Source: Haloplasmatales bacterium 4B (GTDB lineage Bacteria > Bacillota_I > Bacilli_A > Haloplasmatales > Haloplasmataceae). Taken from it: a stretch of DNA of 64,000 bases. Below, in pieces: positions 17,434-27,783 of this stretch. Below the pieces are notes generated by a model. It saw only the letters and a program-made list of their open reading frames with translations, was not told the origin of the DNA and did no database searches. Both the position numbers and the translations under genes were made by a program. The stretch is from contig NSKI01000009.1 in the NCBI GenBank assembly GCA_003586005.1, positions 1 to 64,000 on the forward strand, given 5' to 3'. The stretch's first letter is position 1; each line of letters begins with the position of its first letter.

Positions 17434-18444
17434 ATGACAACTATTAAAGATGTTGCGAAAGAAGTGGGGGTATCCGTCACAACTGTTTCTTTGGTATTAA
17501 ATCATAAGTCAGTTCGTGTATCACAAGCGACAAGAAAAAAAATATTTGAAGTGGCAAAAAAGCTTAAATATACCCCTAATTTTGCAGCAAGAAGTTTAGT
17601 ATCGAAGGAATCAAAGACAATTGGTCTCATAATTCCAGATATTGAAAATGCGTTTTTCTCAAGTTTATTTAAGTCGATTGAGGATTATGCTCGTTCGCTT
17701 GGTTACATGGTATTATTGATGAATAATAATGATTCCCATCAAACAAACATCGAAGTGATTGATTTATTATTGAGTCGGCATATTGATGGTTTATTACTTG
17801 TTATTTCCAATGAGACTTATCTAGAAAAATATCAGGAAGAAATGAAACATTTACTATTAAATTTGCCAATTCCTTTAGTGATGGTTGACCGAGTATTTGA
17901 TGAGTCCTTTTTTAACAAAGTCTATTTTGATAACCAATTAGGAGGTTATTTAGCGACGAAGCATCTTATTAACCATGGTCACAAGAAAATTGCTTGTATT
18001 ACTGGTCCAAAAGAAACAAAAAGTTCAGAAAAAAGATTAATGGGCTATTACCAAGCGATGAATGAAGCGAATTTAACGATAAATAAGGACATACTATTAG
18101 AAGGAGATTATCACTTTGATAGTGGCAAAAAACGGATGAATGAACTATTAGACAAAGATTTAACCGCGGTTTTTGCCTTTAATGACTTAATGGCTTATGG
18201 TGCCATTCGTTCTATTCACGAAGTGAATAAGAATGTTCCAAAAGATTATTCACTTGTTGGTTATGATCACTTTTTAATAGCGACAATGCTTGATTCACAA
18301 TTAGATTCAATTGAACAAAATAGTAAAATACTTGGTGAAGAAGCATGTAAAATTTTATTTTCTGAAATCAAACATAAAACTGAAAATCTACAAGATATAT
18401 GTTTAAAGCCAGTATTGTTTAGAAGTGGTAGTGTAAATATTTAA
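17434..18444 (+). CDS. LacI-family transcriptional regulator (probable ribonucleoside operon repressor)
   Basis: 336 residues: N-terminal LacI helix-turn-helix (TTIKDVAKEVGVSVTTVSLV, residues 2-21) and hinge helix (NFAARSLVSKESKTIGLIIP, ~47-66), then a periplasmic-binding-like sensor domain ending in VGYDHFLIATMLDSQLDSIEQ. Putative ligand contacts of RbsR-type sensors (for example IPDIENAFFSSL, FNDLMAYGA) are present. The gene is monocistronic, between terminators at 17292 and 18481. Its position after the ribokinase operon and the perfect CG-centred operator at 13520 suggest that it represses that operon in the absence of ribose or a nucleoside. It is not necessarily the regulator of the glucan locus, which has its own LacI gene. 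Confidence 0.9.
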   Translation: MTTIKDVAKEVGVSVTTVSLVLNHKSVRVSQATRKKIFEVAKKLKYTPNFAARSLVSKESKTIGLIIPDIENAFFSSLFKSIEDYARSLGYMVLLMNNNDSHQTNIEVIDLLLSRHIDGLLLVISNETYLEKYQEEMKHLLLNLPIPLVMVDRVFDESFFNKVYFDNQLGGYLATKHLINHGHKKIACITGPKETKSSEKRLMGYYQAMNEANLTINKDILLEGDYHFDSGKKRMNELLDKDLTAVFAFNDLMAYGAIRSIHEVNKNVPKDYSLVGYDHFLIATMLDSQLDSIEQNSKILGEEACKILFSEIKHKTENLQDICLKPVLFRSGSVNI

Positions 18445-18480
18445 AAGTATGATGTTTTCTTTTTTGTTGTTTATATAAGA

Positions 18481-18526
18481 AAAAAAGTGATAAATCGATA
18501 ATTAATGATTTATCACTTTTTTATGA
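18481..18526. terminator. Bidirectional rho-independent terminator
   Basis: AAAAAAGTGATAAATC (18481-18496) pairs with GATTTATCACTTTTTT (18507-18522). With A and T runs on both sides it can stop the LacI gene from the left and the minus-strand glycosidase gene from the right. Confidence 0.9.
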
Positions 18527-18563
18527 AATGATATTTAGAAATATGATTTAATACAATATTTAA

Positions 18564-19823
18564 TTAATTTTTTATTAAACGTTTAGTAAAAAAGGACATT
18601 CCTCTTTTAAAAGCTGTTAATCCGTATATCATAGAACTCCAGTCTATTAGCGTAACAGCTAGTGGGTACCAACGATTTTGTTCTTTTAGATGAAACCAAG
18701 AATAACGATGTAAACCATATTGATAAGAACAACGGAACTTTCGCTCTTCTTCTTTATCATTTGAATTTGTATAAACATCATAAGGAATATGTTGATATAG
18801 GGCGTATAAATCATAAATCCCTTCTGGGTATACTGGTAAAAACCCCGCCACAATATATGCTGAAGCTATATTTCTTGGGGAATCATTAATTTTGTCAGCG
18901 TGATATTCGTTATATAAACCTTTATTACTCCCTGCGCCATACCCCCAGACAAAAGAGGGAACATTTAATTCCTTCCATTTTAAACGATCAGCCATGCAGG
19001 CATTTTTTAAATACTCTGTATATATTGGGCTAGTAGTATATTCAGGAATTAAATAAAAGGGGAATTGATGGACAAAAGATGATAAAAATGAATTTTCCCT
19101 ATCTGTTAATACTGGGATATCAAAATAATATGATTTTGGTAATTTAATAAGTTTATCTTCAGCAAATGTATTAAACCATAAAGCTTTAAGTTCTTCATTA
19201 TCTGGTTCGCATAATTTTGCTAGATAGGAAACCAAAGCATATTCATTAAAAGCATTTAATGGTGCTATGCCTTTACCCTCTTTTGAGATCATATTTATAA
19301 TACCTTTATCTTTATCATGAACGACTATACTCCAGTCAATAGACATTAGCAAATCTTTAGCCATCTTTTCAATGTTAGGGTGAGTGTTTTTGAAGTGGTT
19401 TCCAGCAAAGAGTGCACCAGCAATTAAAAGTGATGTATCAATCGTAGAAAATTCCGAATGAATATTTTCTCCAGTTTCCATATCAACAAAGTGTGCGAAG
19501 AACCCTGATTTCTCATCACGAGCTACCATGCAACCTTTTGTTTGGTTTAATACAGTTTTTAGGGTTGTAATCACTTTCTCCGCTGCTTTATCATCAATTC
19601 CTTCCAAATCAGATACACATAAGCCAATTAGTCCAACGCCCGTTGCTGCTATAGAACATTTATTGTCAGGAATTTCCTCGAAAGTCATAAATGTATCAGC
19701 ATATAATCCCGTTTTAGGGTGCCTTGATGCTTCTAGCAATTTGAGTGAATTAAGATATTGCTGATCAAAGAAATTTTTCACATTATTGGGTAAATTTTTG
19801 TAAAAATCCGTTGTTTGGTTCAT
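18564..19823 (-). CDS. GH144/PF10091-like glycoside hydrolase, cytoplasmic
   Basis: 419 residues with an alpha/alpha-toroid pattern and no signal peptide. Blocks such as GLYADTF, IAATGVGLIGL, SEFSTIDTSLLIAGALFAGNHF (about 125-146), FVWGYGAGSNKGLY and NIASAYIVAGFLPVYPEG match the order of motifs in the PF10091 'glucoamylase-like' family, which includes GH144 beta-1,2-glucanases. It resembles the secreted lipoprotein at 34679, which carries NIDTAIFLNGALFAGEYF and FGMTASDGP. It is divergently transcribed from the glucan operon across a 346-base regulatory region. A cytoplasmic location suggests it acts on imported oligosaccharides. Exact activity is inferred; it could also be a related toroid enzyme with another linkage preference. 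Confidence 0.72.
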   Translation of the reverse strand: MNQTTDFYKNLPNNVKNFFDQQYLNSLKLLEASRHPKTGLYADTFMTFEEIPDNKCSIAATGVGLIGLCVSDLEGIDDKAAEKVITTLKTVLNQTKGCMVARDEKSGFFAHFVDMETGENIHSEFSTIDTSLLIAGALFAGNHFKNTHPNIEKMAKDLLMSIDWSIVVHDKDKGIINMISKEGKGIAPLNAFNEYALVSYLAKLCEPDNEELKALWFNTFAEDKLIKLPKSYYFDIPVLTDRENSFLSSFVHQFPFYLIPEYTTSPIYTEYLKNACMADRLKWKELNVPSFVWGYGAGSNKGLYNEYHADKINDSPRNIASAYIVAGFLPVYPEGIYDLYALYQHIPYDVYTNSNDKEEERKFRCSYQYGLHRYSWFHLKEQNRWYPLAVTLIDWSSMIYGLTAFKRGMSFFTKRLIKN

Positions 19824-19873
19824 ATTAAATATTACTCCTCATTATATTTTCATCAATATTGTAAGATGTGTAT

Positions 19874-19902
19874 ATTATAGTTTCCTTTATATTAAATTTC
19901 AA
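19874..19902 (-). promoter_or_regulatory. Minus-strand promoter for the GH144-like gene
   Basis: On the minus strand, TTGAAA (19902-19897) and TATAAT (19879-19874) are separated by 17 bases. The GH144-like start codon is about 50 bases further on, preceded by GAGGAG. Confidence 0.75.
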
Positions 19903-19995
19903 TAACTATTTTTTATAAATTATTTATTAAGAATAGTCTCTGTAAAAATAATTGAGAAATTCTAATATTTGCCAAAAAATATTTAGACTTTATAA

Positions 19996-20024
19996 TTGAC
20001 AATTATTCCTTCATGTAGTAAAAT
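19996..20024 (+). promoter_or_regulatory. Promoter of the glucan utilisation operon
   Basis: TTGACA (19996-20001), 17-base spacer, TAAAAT (20019-20024). Transcription would start near 20031, right at a LacI-type operator, and would yield a leader of about 140 bases before the GH35 gene. Confidence 0.85.
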
Positions 20025-20027
20025 TAA

Positions 20028-20042
20028 CTCAAACGTTTCAAT
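20028..20042. promoter_or_regulatory. LacI-type operator at the transcription start
   Basis: CTCAAACGTTTCAAT contains a perfect AAACGTTT core (20031-20038) with a central CG and imperfect flanks. It overlaps the predicted start of the glucan operon transcript. A weaker half-related site, AAAACGGTTACA, follows at 20043-20054. Confidence 0.65.
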
Positions 20043-20138
20043 AAAACGGTTACATCAACATAACAAATTGTTATATTCCAATTTTATCTTATGATACTAA
20101 GTAATTAATATCTGGATAAGATTATTTTTTGTAAAATT

Positions 20139-20154
20139 ACTGAATCGTTTCAGT
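20139..20154. promoter_or_regulatory. LacI-type operator before the first glucan gene
   Basis: CTGAATCGTTTCAG (20140-20153) is a near-perfect palindrome with a central CG, just upstream of the GH35 ribosome binding site. With the site at 20028 it could support looping or a roadblock by the LacI protein encoded at 38408, or by CcpA. Confidence 0.65.
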
Positions 20155-20169
20155 ATAGTGGAGGACTTC

Positions 20170-22506
20170 GTGGTAGAGATTAAAAATCAATGTGTTTATA
20201 TAGATGGGAAGCCAATCATTTTAAAAGGTGCTGAATTTCATTATTTTAGATCTGATGCGAATAATTGGGAAACCATATTGAATCAAATAAAAGCATGTCA
20301 TATTAATCTTGTGAGCACTTATATCCCGTGGATGTGGCATGAGCACATTGAAGGAGAAATGGACTTATCAGGAAAACGCAGAAAAGAAACAGATTTAGTT
20401 GCTTTCTTTCAAGCAGTAAAAAATGCAGGAATGTATTTACTAGTTAGACCAGGTCCATACATTATGTCAGAAACAATAAACTCTGGAGTACCTTTGTGGG
20501 TGCTGAAAAAATATCCGGAGGTTGTTTCTAGGAAAGCAAATGGTGAATTCTCTCCAACAAAAGTTGCGAACTATTTGCATCCTAAATTCATTGAACTAGT
20601 AACCAAATGGTACCAATCCGTTTGTCAGGTTATAGCCCCTTATAGTATCGAAAATGGGGGTAACATAATCATGTTTCAATTAGACAATGAAGTGGGAATG
20701 CTACAATGGGTTACAAATCAACCAGATATGAGCGATGAGTCTCTTAAACGATTCGCGCTATTTTTAGAAAATAAGTTTAAAACAATTAATGAATTGAATA
20801 GATATTTTGAGATAGATTTCAAACAGTTTAGAGATGCTGCACAGAGTGTCAAAGAACCAACAGAAAAAAGTTGTTTAAAACTACATGAGACATTTGGCTA
20901 TTTCTTGCGAGAAGATTATGCGAACTATATAAGATTTCTAAAAGATTTAGCTGTTAATAATGGATGCAAAATGCCTTTTGTTGTCAACGTTCATGGATTT
21001 GACCAAAATGATTATTCAAAAAGAGGGAAACAGTATCCGATCGGACTTTCTCAACTATATGAAGTAAGAAAAATTGAGGATTGTCTGCTTGCAGGGGATT
21101 ACTATATTGGTAATATAGTCCCTGACAACTATTATGATGTCGTTTTGGCCAATGAATTCACAAAAGCTATTCAACCTAAAGAACAACCATTGTTCTCAGC
21201 TGAATTTCAAGGTGGATTTCAATATGGAATTCCTAAGTTACAGCCCACAACCTATGATTTAAAAACGAGATTGTGTTTCGCCAATGGAATGAATGCTATT
21301 AATTACTATATGTTTGTGGGTGGATATAATCATGAAGGAATAGGCTTATTAGCACCACGACATGATTGGCAAGCGCCTATCTCAAGTGATGGGAGTTTAA
21401 AAATTCAGTATCATTATATCCATGACTTAATGAAAGTATTTAATGCATATGAAACCGAATTAGTCAAAACAAAATCACGTTACTCTGTTAGTCTAGGATT
21501 TAATCCTGATTATTATATGACTGAGTTTGATAATCAATTTACGAAGTCACGTAAAGAAATGTTTGTGAATTTTAGAAATGACTTTCTTTATGAAGGAGTA
21601 GGTAAGGCAATTATTAATCAGAACATATATCCTGAAGGAATAGACTTACTGGGTTCTGAAATAAATCCCTTAAATGCTTTAATCGTTTTTTCAACTGAAT
21701 ACATGAATCAATCTATTCAATTAAAACTAATTGATTATATTAAACAAGGTGGTCGTTTATTCATATATCCACAAATTCCAATCAAAGATATGAATGGAGA
21801 AAACTGTACATTATTAAAAGACTATCTTGATATTGAGATTGTCGATAAAAAATGGTGGTCTGTTGCTCATATCATGGATTATAGAGATGTTAATGTTGAA
21901 TTTACAGAACTATATAAAGTTAAGGGTAATTGGCAAGTGCTTGGGCTAGATGAGAATAGCAGTTATCCACACACTTGTATAAAGACAATAGATAAAGGAC
22001 AAGTACTCATCTTTGGATGTGCTATGAAAAATGATTACAGTTATAAAGATGAACTGATTAAACAATTACTTGAACAAATAGATGTACATCCTTTAGCTGA
22101 TGTAGACGAATGGGTTACAATCAACATTAGAGAAGATGGAAAAACAAAGTTGTTTTTTATCAATAATCTAGATGAATATGATAAAACCATTACGATTTCT
22201 GAATTAGCACCTCATCCAATTCACATCCCGATGCGCAAAGGTCTGATTTTACCACAACATATGTATGTAACAGAAGATGTGAATATTATCTATTCAACAC
22301 TAGAATTAATTGGTAAAACGATAAAAGGGACTCAATGTGTGCTAGAGTTTAGTCCATTTAATCAAAATGGATTTATAAAAATTGAAATTATAAATCCAAA
22401 TTTTGAAATTTCTTATCAAGGTTTGAATGTTGTTGACAAAAATAACAACCAAATTTTATTAAAAATTAAAGAAAACTCTAAGGAAATTATGATTCAAATT
22501 GGTTAA
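20170..22506 (+). CDS. GH35-like glycoside hydrolase/transglycosidase (copy 1)
   Basis: 778 residues without signal peptide. The N-terminal TIM barrel has GH35 (clan GH-A) landmarks: GAEFHYFR near 24, NLVSTYIPWMWHEHIEGEMD near 55-75, LLVRPGPYIMSE near 95-106, the acid/base candidate Glu174 in FQLDNEVG, and the nucleophile candidate Glu345 in FSAEFQGG. A C-terminal beta region follows. GTG 20170 is chosen because GGAGG lies 5 bases upstream and the N-terminus then aligns with the paralogue at 35968. Most GH35 enzymes are beta-galactosidases, but as I recall a GH35 member from Ignavibacterium album acts on beta-1,2-glucosidic bonds, which fits this operon. It is first gene of the operon. Confidence 0.82.
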   Translation: MVEIKNQCVYIDGKPIILKGAEFHYFRSDANNWETILNQIKACHINLVSTYIPWMWHEHIEGEMDLSGKRRKETDLVAFFQAVKNAGMYLLVRPGPYIMSETINSGVPLWVLKKYPEVVSRKANGEFSPTKVANYLHPKFIELVTKWYQSVCQVIAPYSIENGGNIIMFQLDNEVGMLQWVTNQPDMSDESLKRFALFLENKFKTINELNRYFEIDFKQFRDAAQSVKEPTEKSCLKLHETFGYFLREDYANYIRFLKDLAVNNGCKMPFVVNVHGFDQNDYSKRGKQYPIGLSQLYEVRKIEDCLLAGDYYIGNIVPDNYYDVVLANEFTKAIQPKEQPLFSAEFQGGFQYGIPKLQPTTYDLKTRLCFANGMNAINYYMFVGGYNHEGIGLLAPRHDWQAPISSDGSLKIQYHYIHDLMKVFNAYETELVKTKSRYSVSLGFNPDYYMTEFDNQFTKSRKEMFVNFRNDFLYEGVGKAIINQNIYPEGIDLLGSEINPLNALIVFSTEYMNQSIQLKLIDYIKQGGRLFIYPQIPIKDMNGENCTLLKDYLDIEIVDKKWWSVAHIMDYRDVNVEFTELYKVKGNWQVLGLDENSSYPHTCIKTIDKGQVLIFGCAMKNDYSYKDELIKQLLEQIDVHPLADVDEWVTINIREDGKTKLFFINNLDEYDKTITISELAPHPIHIPMRKGLILPQHMYVTEDVNIIYSTLELIGKTIKGTQCVLEFSPFNQNGFIKIEIINPNFEISYQGLNVVDKNNNQILLKIKENSKEIMIQIG

Positions 22507-22574
22507 TACTAATAATGTTTAGTTATTTCTAAACGAAAATTAGATTAATAATAAATTGGGAGGAAAAAGAAAAC

Positions 22575-23978
22575 ATGAAAAAATTAGTTTATGTTTTATC
22601 ACTAATTGTCTTTGTTGTAGCATTGGCAGCATGTAGTCCTGAGGAAAAAGAAACAACTACCAAGACACCTGCTTGTCCAAATGGTGTTACAACAATTAGT
22701 TACGCTAACTGGAACTTGGGTACTGAAGATGAAAATAATCTTGAAAGAAGAATGATTGCAGAATTCAACGCTCAAGATGAGTGTCGTCAAGTAATTATTG
22801 ACGAAAATATCGACCCAGCTGATTGGGCAGGCTCATTAAACGCTGCAGCTGCTGCAGGAACATTACCAGATGTATTTATGTTGCAAACTGTACCTGCTGC
22901 ATTAGCAAATGATTGGGTACTAGACATATCGTCTTATATAGAAAATGACACTGAGTGGGATGGATTGGCAACTGCATTAACAGAATCAATTACTTATGAT
23001 GATGAAACTTATGCAATCCCATTTGGGATGTTTATGCAAGGTTATTGGATTAACAATGATTTATTTAGACAGCATAATGCTTATGCACCTGAATTTGGAT
23101 TTACTTGGGATGAGTTTGATAATGCAATCTCTGCAATGACAAAACCACTTGAAGGTGTGGTTGGTTTATCTGAGGAAATCTCAATTGTAGATTACTATAC
23201 AGCAGTAAATTCAGATAATTTAGGATGGCACTCATTTGATGGGTCACAATTTAACTTAAATTTTTCTACATATGTTGAAGGTGTAACGAAAGCTAAAAGC
23301 TACTTTGATAACGGTTACGTATTAGATGCACAATCAGCTGAAACAAAAGAAACCTATTTTGATAGCCCAGGATGGTGGGGCGAAGCATGGGACTCAGGTC
23401 ATATCGCGATTGCTTGGGAAGCGACTTGGGCATTACCTCATTTAATCAATGACTTAACATTTGATTGGGATTTCATTGGAATGCCAGGTGGAAAAGTTGT
23501 TTTAATTCCAGATTTCTTAGGTGTGTCAGCAGCAACAGAACATCCTGAATTAGCTTATGAATTTGCTAAATGGATGAGTTTCTCTAAAGAAGGATATTTA
23601 AAACGTATTGAAATTGCTAATGACAATGAAGGAATTGTTGTAAATACATTACCATTAATTGATGATGAAGAAGTTGTAAATGCTTATTTTGATACATTAG
23701 ATGTGCGTGGATTACGCGCTGTGTATGATGATCTAGATGCATCAGCAATCGTTGAAGGAGTTAAAGTTATCCCTGGCTATGTTGATTCTAGATGGAATGC
23801 ACCAACTGGAATTGCCATTGGTACAGAAGGTGAAGAAGGTTATAAAGAAAACGCTTCGATTGGTGACATAATTTGGAATTCATTCCGAGGAAATTTGAAC
23901 TATAGTGACTATGCAGATGCTATTAATACTATAGCTAATCAAAAATATAACGAAGCTGTAGCATCTTTAGACAAATAA
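22575..23978 (+). CDS. ABC transporter sugar-binding lipoprotein (family 1 SBP)
   Basis: 467 residues. A signal peptide with lipobox LAAC (Cys20) marks it as a lipoprotein on the outer face of the membrane. The mature part has family-1 solute-binding features: a short first strand (TISYANWNLG), LPDVFMLQ near 96, a Tyr/Trp-rich cleft (FGMFMQGYWINND, FDSPGWWGEAWDSG, WEATWALPHL) suited to stacking on sugar rings, and a C-terminal lobe returning with YEFAKWMSFSKEGYLKR. AGGAGG-type ribosome binding site upstream. In the glucan operon it probably captures beta-1,2-glucooligosaccharides for the permease pair at 26884/27784. Ligand inferred from context. Confidence 0.9.
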   Translation: MKKLVYVLSLIVFVVALAACSPEEKETTTKTPACPNGVTTISYANWNLGTEDENNLERRMIAEFNAQDECRQVIIDENIDPADWAGSLNAAAAAGTLPDVFMLQTVPAALANDWVLDISSYIENDTEWDGLATALTESITYDDETYAIPFGMFMQGYWINNDLFRQHNAYAPEFGFTWDEFDNAISAMTKPLEGVVGLSEEISIVDYYTAVNSDNLGWHSFDGSQFNLNFSTYVEGVTKAKSYFDNGYVLDAQSAETKETYFDSPGWWGEAWDSGHIAIAWEATWALPHLINDLTFDWDFIGMPGGKVVLIPDFLGVSAATEHPELAYEFAKWMSFSKEGYLKRIEIANDNEGIVVNTLPLIDDEEVVNAYFDTLDVRGLRAVYDDLDASAIVEGVKVIPGYVDSRWNAPTGIAIGTEGEEGYKENASIGDIIWNSFRGNLNYSDYADAINTIANQKYNEAVASLDK

Positions 23979-23999
23979 ACTGCATTGGAGGAGAATTAA

Positions 24000-26894
24000 A
24001 TGAAAAAGGTACTTGCTTTAGTATTAGTTACTTTAGTAGCGATTATTACTTTGATAGCCGCTATCAGAATCGCTAATGAGAAGACACCTAATTCAATCTA
24101 TTCTCCTTCCTTTTTATTAAAAGGAAGTTACGGAATATTACCGGGTTCATATGAAACGTTTTATGAAATCAATCAGGAAGATAATGTTGAGGGCTATCAA
24201 ACAAATTTAAATCAGAATGGCTATGAAGGTAGTTCTTTGTATTTGAATGATGGACAAACGGTAACATATGAACTACATATTTCTGAAGAAGGAGAATATG
24301 AATTAGGTTTTGATTATATGACCTTAGATGATTCAATTGTTCCAATAGAAATGACTATCTTCATTAATGGTGAGAATCAAGTAGGTCGAAACCTAATCAT
24401 CGATAAATATTGGGTCAAAAGTAATGAAGTAAAACGATTTGACAGAAATCTTAATCAAGTCTTACCTCGACAAACACACTATGATGGTTTTATGACACAA
24501 TTTTTTAATGATTTTGAAAATTTACAAGATGAGAATATAAAATTTCATCTTAAAGAAGGTTTGAACAAAATACAAGTGATGGTTTTTAATCAGGATATCT
24601 TGCTTGGTAAAGGTTATCTAGTACAAGATAAAATAATAAAACCATATGATGAATATTTTAATAATGCTACTACAATTAATAAAGAATTTATAGAAATTGA
24701 AGCAGAAGATGTGAGTTATAAAAACGATATCGGAATTATTTTGGGGGTCACTAGAGACGCAAATGTTACCCCTTCAAGCAGTAGTTATAATTTGCTAAAT
24801 CATTTATCAGGTAATAATTTTAATGAACACGGTGATGAAGTGAGTTATCACTTTGAGGTTGAACAATCTGGATACTTTAATATAAGTTTTAAGTACTTAC
24901 AAAAAAGAAAAGCAAATTCTAATATGTTTATGGATATTAAGATTGATAATGAAATTCTTTTTCAAGAATTAAATAACTATTCTATAAGCCCTGCATCTAA
25001 GTGGACTAATACAACCATTGGCAATGAATCTGGGGCGTATCAAATTTATTTAGAAAAAGGACTGCATACCATTTCTTTACTAAATGACGCGTCATCATAT
25101 CAAGAAGAATATGAATTATTACAAAACATTATCGAAGAAATAAATGAATTAACCTTACAAATTAGAAAAGTTACTGGGAATCAAGATGATCCTTATAGGG
25201 AATGGGACTTACCTAAGTATATTCCTAATATTAATGAGACATTAACTGCTTGGGAAGAAGATATTAATGATGTAATTGAATCGATAAAGGCGCTGAATTT
25301 AAATAATAAAACTAATTTTGAAATTAAAAATCTTCAATCAGCTTTAAGAAAAATTAACGAATTGAAACAGGATGTTAATAAAATTCCTAGTCAAATGAAT
25401 TTATTATCAGAAGGATCCAATTCAATCGTTCAGACTTTAACAATCGTGTCCACTTATCTAATCAAACAACCTATCTCCATTGATAAAATTTATATCCATG
25501 GTTCAGAAGTAGAATTACCAAAAGCAAGACAAAATTTCCTTGTTAATCTTTATTTAAAATATGAAGCGGTTATCGCAACATTCTTTAAAAAAGGTGAATT
25601 TAAAAATCATGAGGAAATCGAAGTTTGGGTCAATCGCCCAAGACAAATCGTAAATATTATGCAGCAAATGGTTGATACAACCTTCACTAAAGAAACTGGA
25701 ATAAAAGTGAATTTATCAGTAATGCCTGATGAACAAAAGTTAATTTTAGCAAATGCAGCTGGTTCACAACCAGATGTTGCATTAGGTATTAGTAACTGGA
25801 TTCCTTATGAACTAGCAATTAGGGGAGCTTCGGTTGACTTAAGACAATTTGCAGGTTTTGGAGAATTATTAAATAATTTCCAATCAGGAGCTATATTACC
25901 ATATGTGTTAGATAATGGAGTATATGGCTTACCTGAAACACAAGATTTTCAACTGACATTTTATCGAACTGATATTATGGATTCATTAAATTTACCTGTA
26001 CCTAATACTTATCAAGAAATTAAAAATATATTACCTACATTACAACGTTATGGAATGAATTACTTCCTTCCGTTATCATCAGCTGGTGGATTAAAACCTT
26101 ACGCGGTGACTTCACCATTTATCTATCAATATGGAGGAGATTTCTACTCAAGTGACGGTTTAAGAGCAACAATAAATACTGAAGAATCTGTAACCGCTTT
26201 AAAAATGATGACAGATTTATATACAATTTACTCTCTACCTCTACAAGCGCCAAGTTTTTATGAATATTTTAGAAATGGTAAATTACCTATTGGTGTCGCT
26301 AATTTCACTGAATATAAAAAATTGATTTTTGCCTCACCAGAATTAGCAGGAAAATGGAATATCGCACCTCATCCTGGAGTTCTAGACGAATTTGGAGAGA
26401 TTAATCGGTGGGCAACTGGTTCTGCTCAATCGGTTGTGATGTTTGAAAAATCACATAAACAACAAGAGTCATGGAATTTTATCAAATGGTGGATGTCAAA
26501 AGAAACACAAGTTGATTTCATGCATACTATTCAATCCATTCTTGGTTCTGAATATCTGTGGAATACTGCCAATGTAGAAGCATTTAAGGAATTACCAATA
26601 CCAGAAGAACATAAAACAATTATTTTACAACAGTGGCAATATCTTAAAGAAGTGCCTCGAGTACCAGGAGGTTATATGGTAGAGCGTGAAGTTAGTAATA
26701 TATGGAATAAAGTTGTATTTGATGGGGCAAATTTACGATTAGCCATCGATGATGCAACATTAACAATTAATCGTGAATTAAGAAGAAAGCAAGAAGAATT
26801 TGGTTATATAGAAGGTGATAATGTGGTAAGAGCATATACAGTACCAACCATTGAACTAGTTGAGTCATGGAAAGTGAAAGAAAATGTTGAATAG
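24000..26894 (+). CDS. Large solute-binding protein with N-terminal lectin-like domains
   Basis: 964 residues, about twice the size of a usual solute-binding protein. An N-terminal membrane anchor or signal peptide without lipobox Cys (1-25) is followed by two beta-sandwich modules (~45-215 and ~235-375; the second opens with [11 protein letters not shown], typical of CBM6/35-like domains), a helical coiled-coil linker (~380-470), and a complete family-1 solute-binding domain (~555-935: [34 protein letters not shown]). It would present polysaccharide-binding modules plus an oligosaccharide receptor at the cell surface. Its stop overlaps the start of the permease gene by 11 bases. The partner permease is not certain, since two permease sets follow. 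Confidence 0.82.
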   Translation: MKKVLALVLVTLVAIITLIAAIRIANEKTPNSIYSPSFLLKGSYGILPGSYETFYEINQEDNVEGYQTNLNQNGYEGSSLYLNDGQTVTYELHISEEGEYELGFDYMTLDDSIVPIEMTIFINGENQVGRNLIIDKYWVKSNEVKRFDRNLNQVLPRQTHYDGFMTQFFNDFENLQDENIKFHLKEGLNKIQVMVFNQDILLGKGYLVQDKIIKPYDEYFNNATTINKEFIEIEAEDVSYKNDIGIILGVTRDANVTPSSSSYNLLNHLSGNNFNEHGDEVSYHFEVEQSGYFNISFKYLQKRKANSNMFMDIKIDNEILFQELNNYSISPASKWTNTTIGNESGAYQIYLEKGLHTISLLNDASSYQEEYELLQNIIEEINELTLQIRKVTGNQDDPYREWDLPKYIPNINETLTAWEEDINDVIESIKALNLNNKTNFEIKNLQSALRKINELKQDVNKIPSQMNLLSEGSNSIVQTLTIVSTYLIKQPISIDKIYIHGSEVELPKARQNFLVNLYLKYEAVIATFFKKGEFKNHEEIEVWVNRPRQIVNIMQQMVDTTFTKETGIKVNLSVMPDEQKLILANAAGSQPDVALGISNWIPYELAIRGASVDLRQFAGFGELLNNFQSGAILPYVLDNGVYGLPETQDFQLTFYRTDIMDSLNLPVPNTYQEIKNILPTLQRYGMNYFLPLSSAGGLKPYAVTSPFIYQYGGDFYSSDGLRATINTEESVTALKMMTDLYTIYSLPLQAPSFYEYFRNGKLPIGVANFTEYKKLIFASPELAGKWNIAPHPGVLDEFGEINRWATGSAQSVVMFEKSHKQQESWNFIKWWMSKETQVDFMHTIQSILGSEYLWNTANVEAFKELPIPEEHKTIILQQWQYLKEVPRVPGGYMVEREVSNIWNKVVFDGANLRLAIDDATLTINRELRRKQEEFGYIEGDNVVRAYTVPTIELVESWKVKENVE

Positions 26895-27771
26895 AATAAA
26901 AAAAATAAATTCTGCTTACTTATTTATTTTACCTTATTCAACCATGTTCTTAGTCTTTATAGTTCTACCTGTCTTTATTGCTTTCTTGCTTAGCTTTACT
27001 TATTTTAATGCTGTTGAAGCGCCTAAATTTAATAACGTTCAAAATTATATATTTATCCTTACACAGGATAAAGTGTTTATGCAAACCGTCTTACCAAATA
27101 CAATAAAGTTTTCTCTTATTGTTGGTCCTGGAGGGTATATCTTATCTTTTCTTCTTGCTTGGATATTAGCCCAAGTACCGCATAAGTCAAGAACTGTCTT
27201 AGCATTAATGATTTATTCTCCTTCGATGACCGCAGGTGTTGCTATTACTGTTTTATGGCAAGTGATCTTTAGTGGTGATGAGAATGGACTTATCAATGGA
27301 TTTTTATTAAACTATAACCTAATTGGTGAGCCAATTCAGTGGTTACAATCCCCAGACCATTTGATGAAGGTTATGATAATTGTCTCGTTATGGAGTAGTA
27401 TGGGGGTTGGATTCCTAGCAATGCTTGCTGGGGTGCTTAATATTAATAATGAAGTATATGAAGCAGCTTATATTGATGGATTAAGAAATAAATTTCAAGA
27501 AATATTCTATATAACTATACCATCAATGAAACCACAAATGTTGTTTGGAGCTGTCATGTCTATTGTTGGTACCTTTAGTGCAGGTGCAATTGGGGTTCAG
27601 TTATCTGGTGCCAATCCAACACCACAAAATGCAGGTCAATTAATTATTAACCACATTGAAGATTATGGAATCTTAAGATCAGAAATGGGTCTTGCAGCTG
27701 CATTTTCAGTTGTATTATTATTAATTATTTATGGTATTTCAAAATATGTCAATAGAGCATTCAGTGAATAG
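26884..27771 (+). CDS. Sugar ABC transporter permease, MalF type
   Basis: 295 residues with six membrane helices and the EAA loop signature [21 protein letters not shown] (given here as EAAYIDG, about residues 197-203, then ITIPSMKPQ) that contacts the ATPase. N-terminus [19 protein letters not shown] is typical of MalF-type subunits of CUT1 transporters. It overlaps the preceding solute-binding gene by 11 bases and is followed 12 bases later by its MalG-type partner. No ATPase gene is present in the locus, so a shared MsmX/MsmK-type ATPase encoded elsewhere is needed. Confidence 0.9.
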   Translation: MLNRIKKINSAYLFILPYSTMFLVFIVLPVFIAFLLSFTYFNAVEAPKFNNVQNYIFILTQDKVFMQTVLPNTIKFSLIVGPGGYILSFLLAWILAQVPHKSRTVLALMIYSPSMTAGVAITVLWQVIFSGDENGLINGFLLNYNLIGEPIQWLQSPDHLMKVMIIVSLWSSMGVGFLAMLAGVLNINNEVYEAAYIDGLRNKFQEIFYITIPSMKPQMLFGAVMSIVGTFSAGAIGVQLSGANPTPQNAGQLIINHIEDYGILRSEMGLAAAFSVVLLLIIYGISKYVNRAFSE

Positions 27772-27783
27772 GAGGGAAAAGGC

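Noticed and set aside
22507-22574. Hairpin GTTTAG..CTAAAC as terminator between GH35 and the binding-protein gene
   Set aside because: The stem is short and has no T run after it; the operon appears continuous, although an RNA-processing site is possible.
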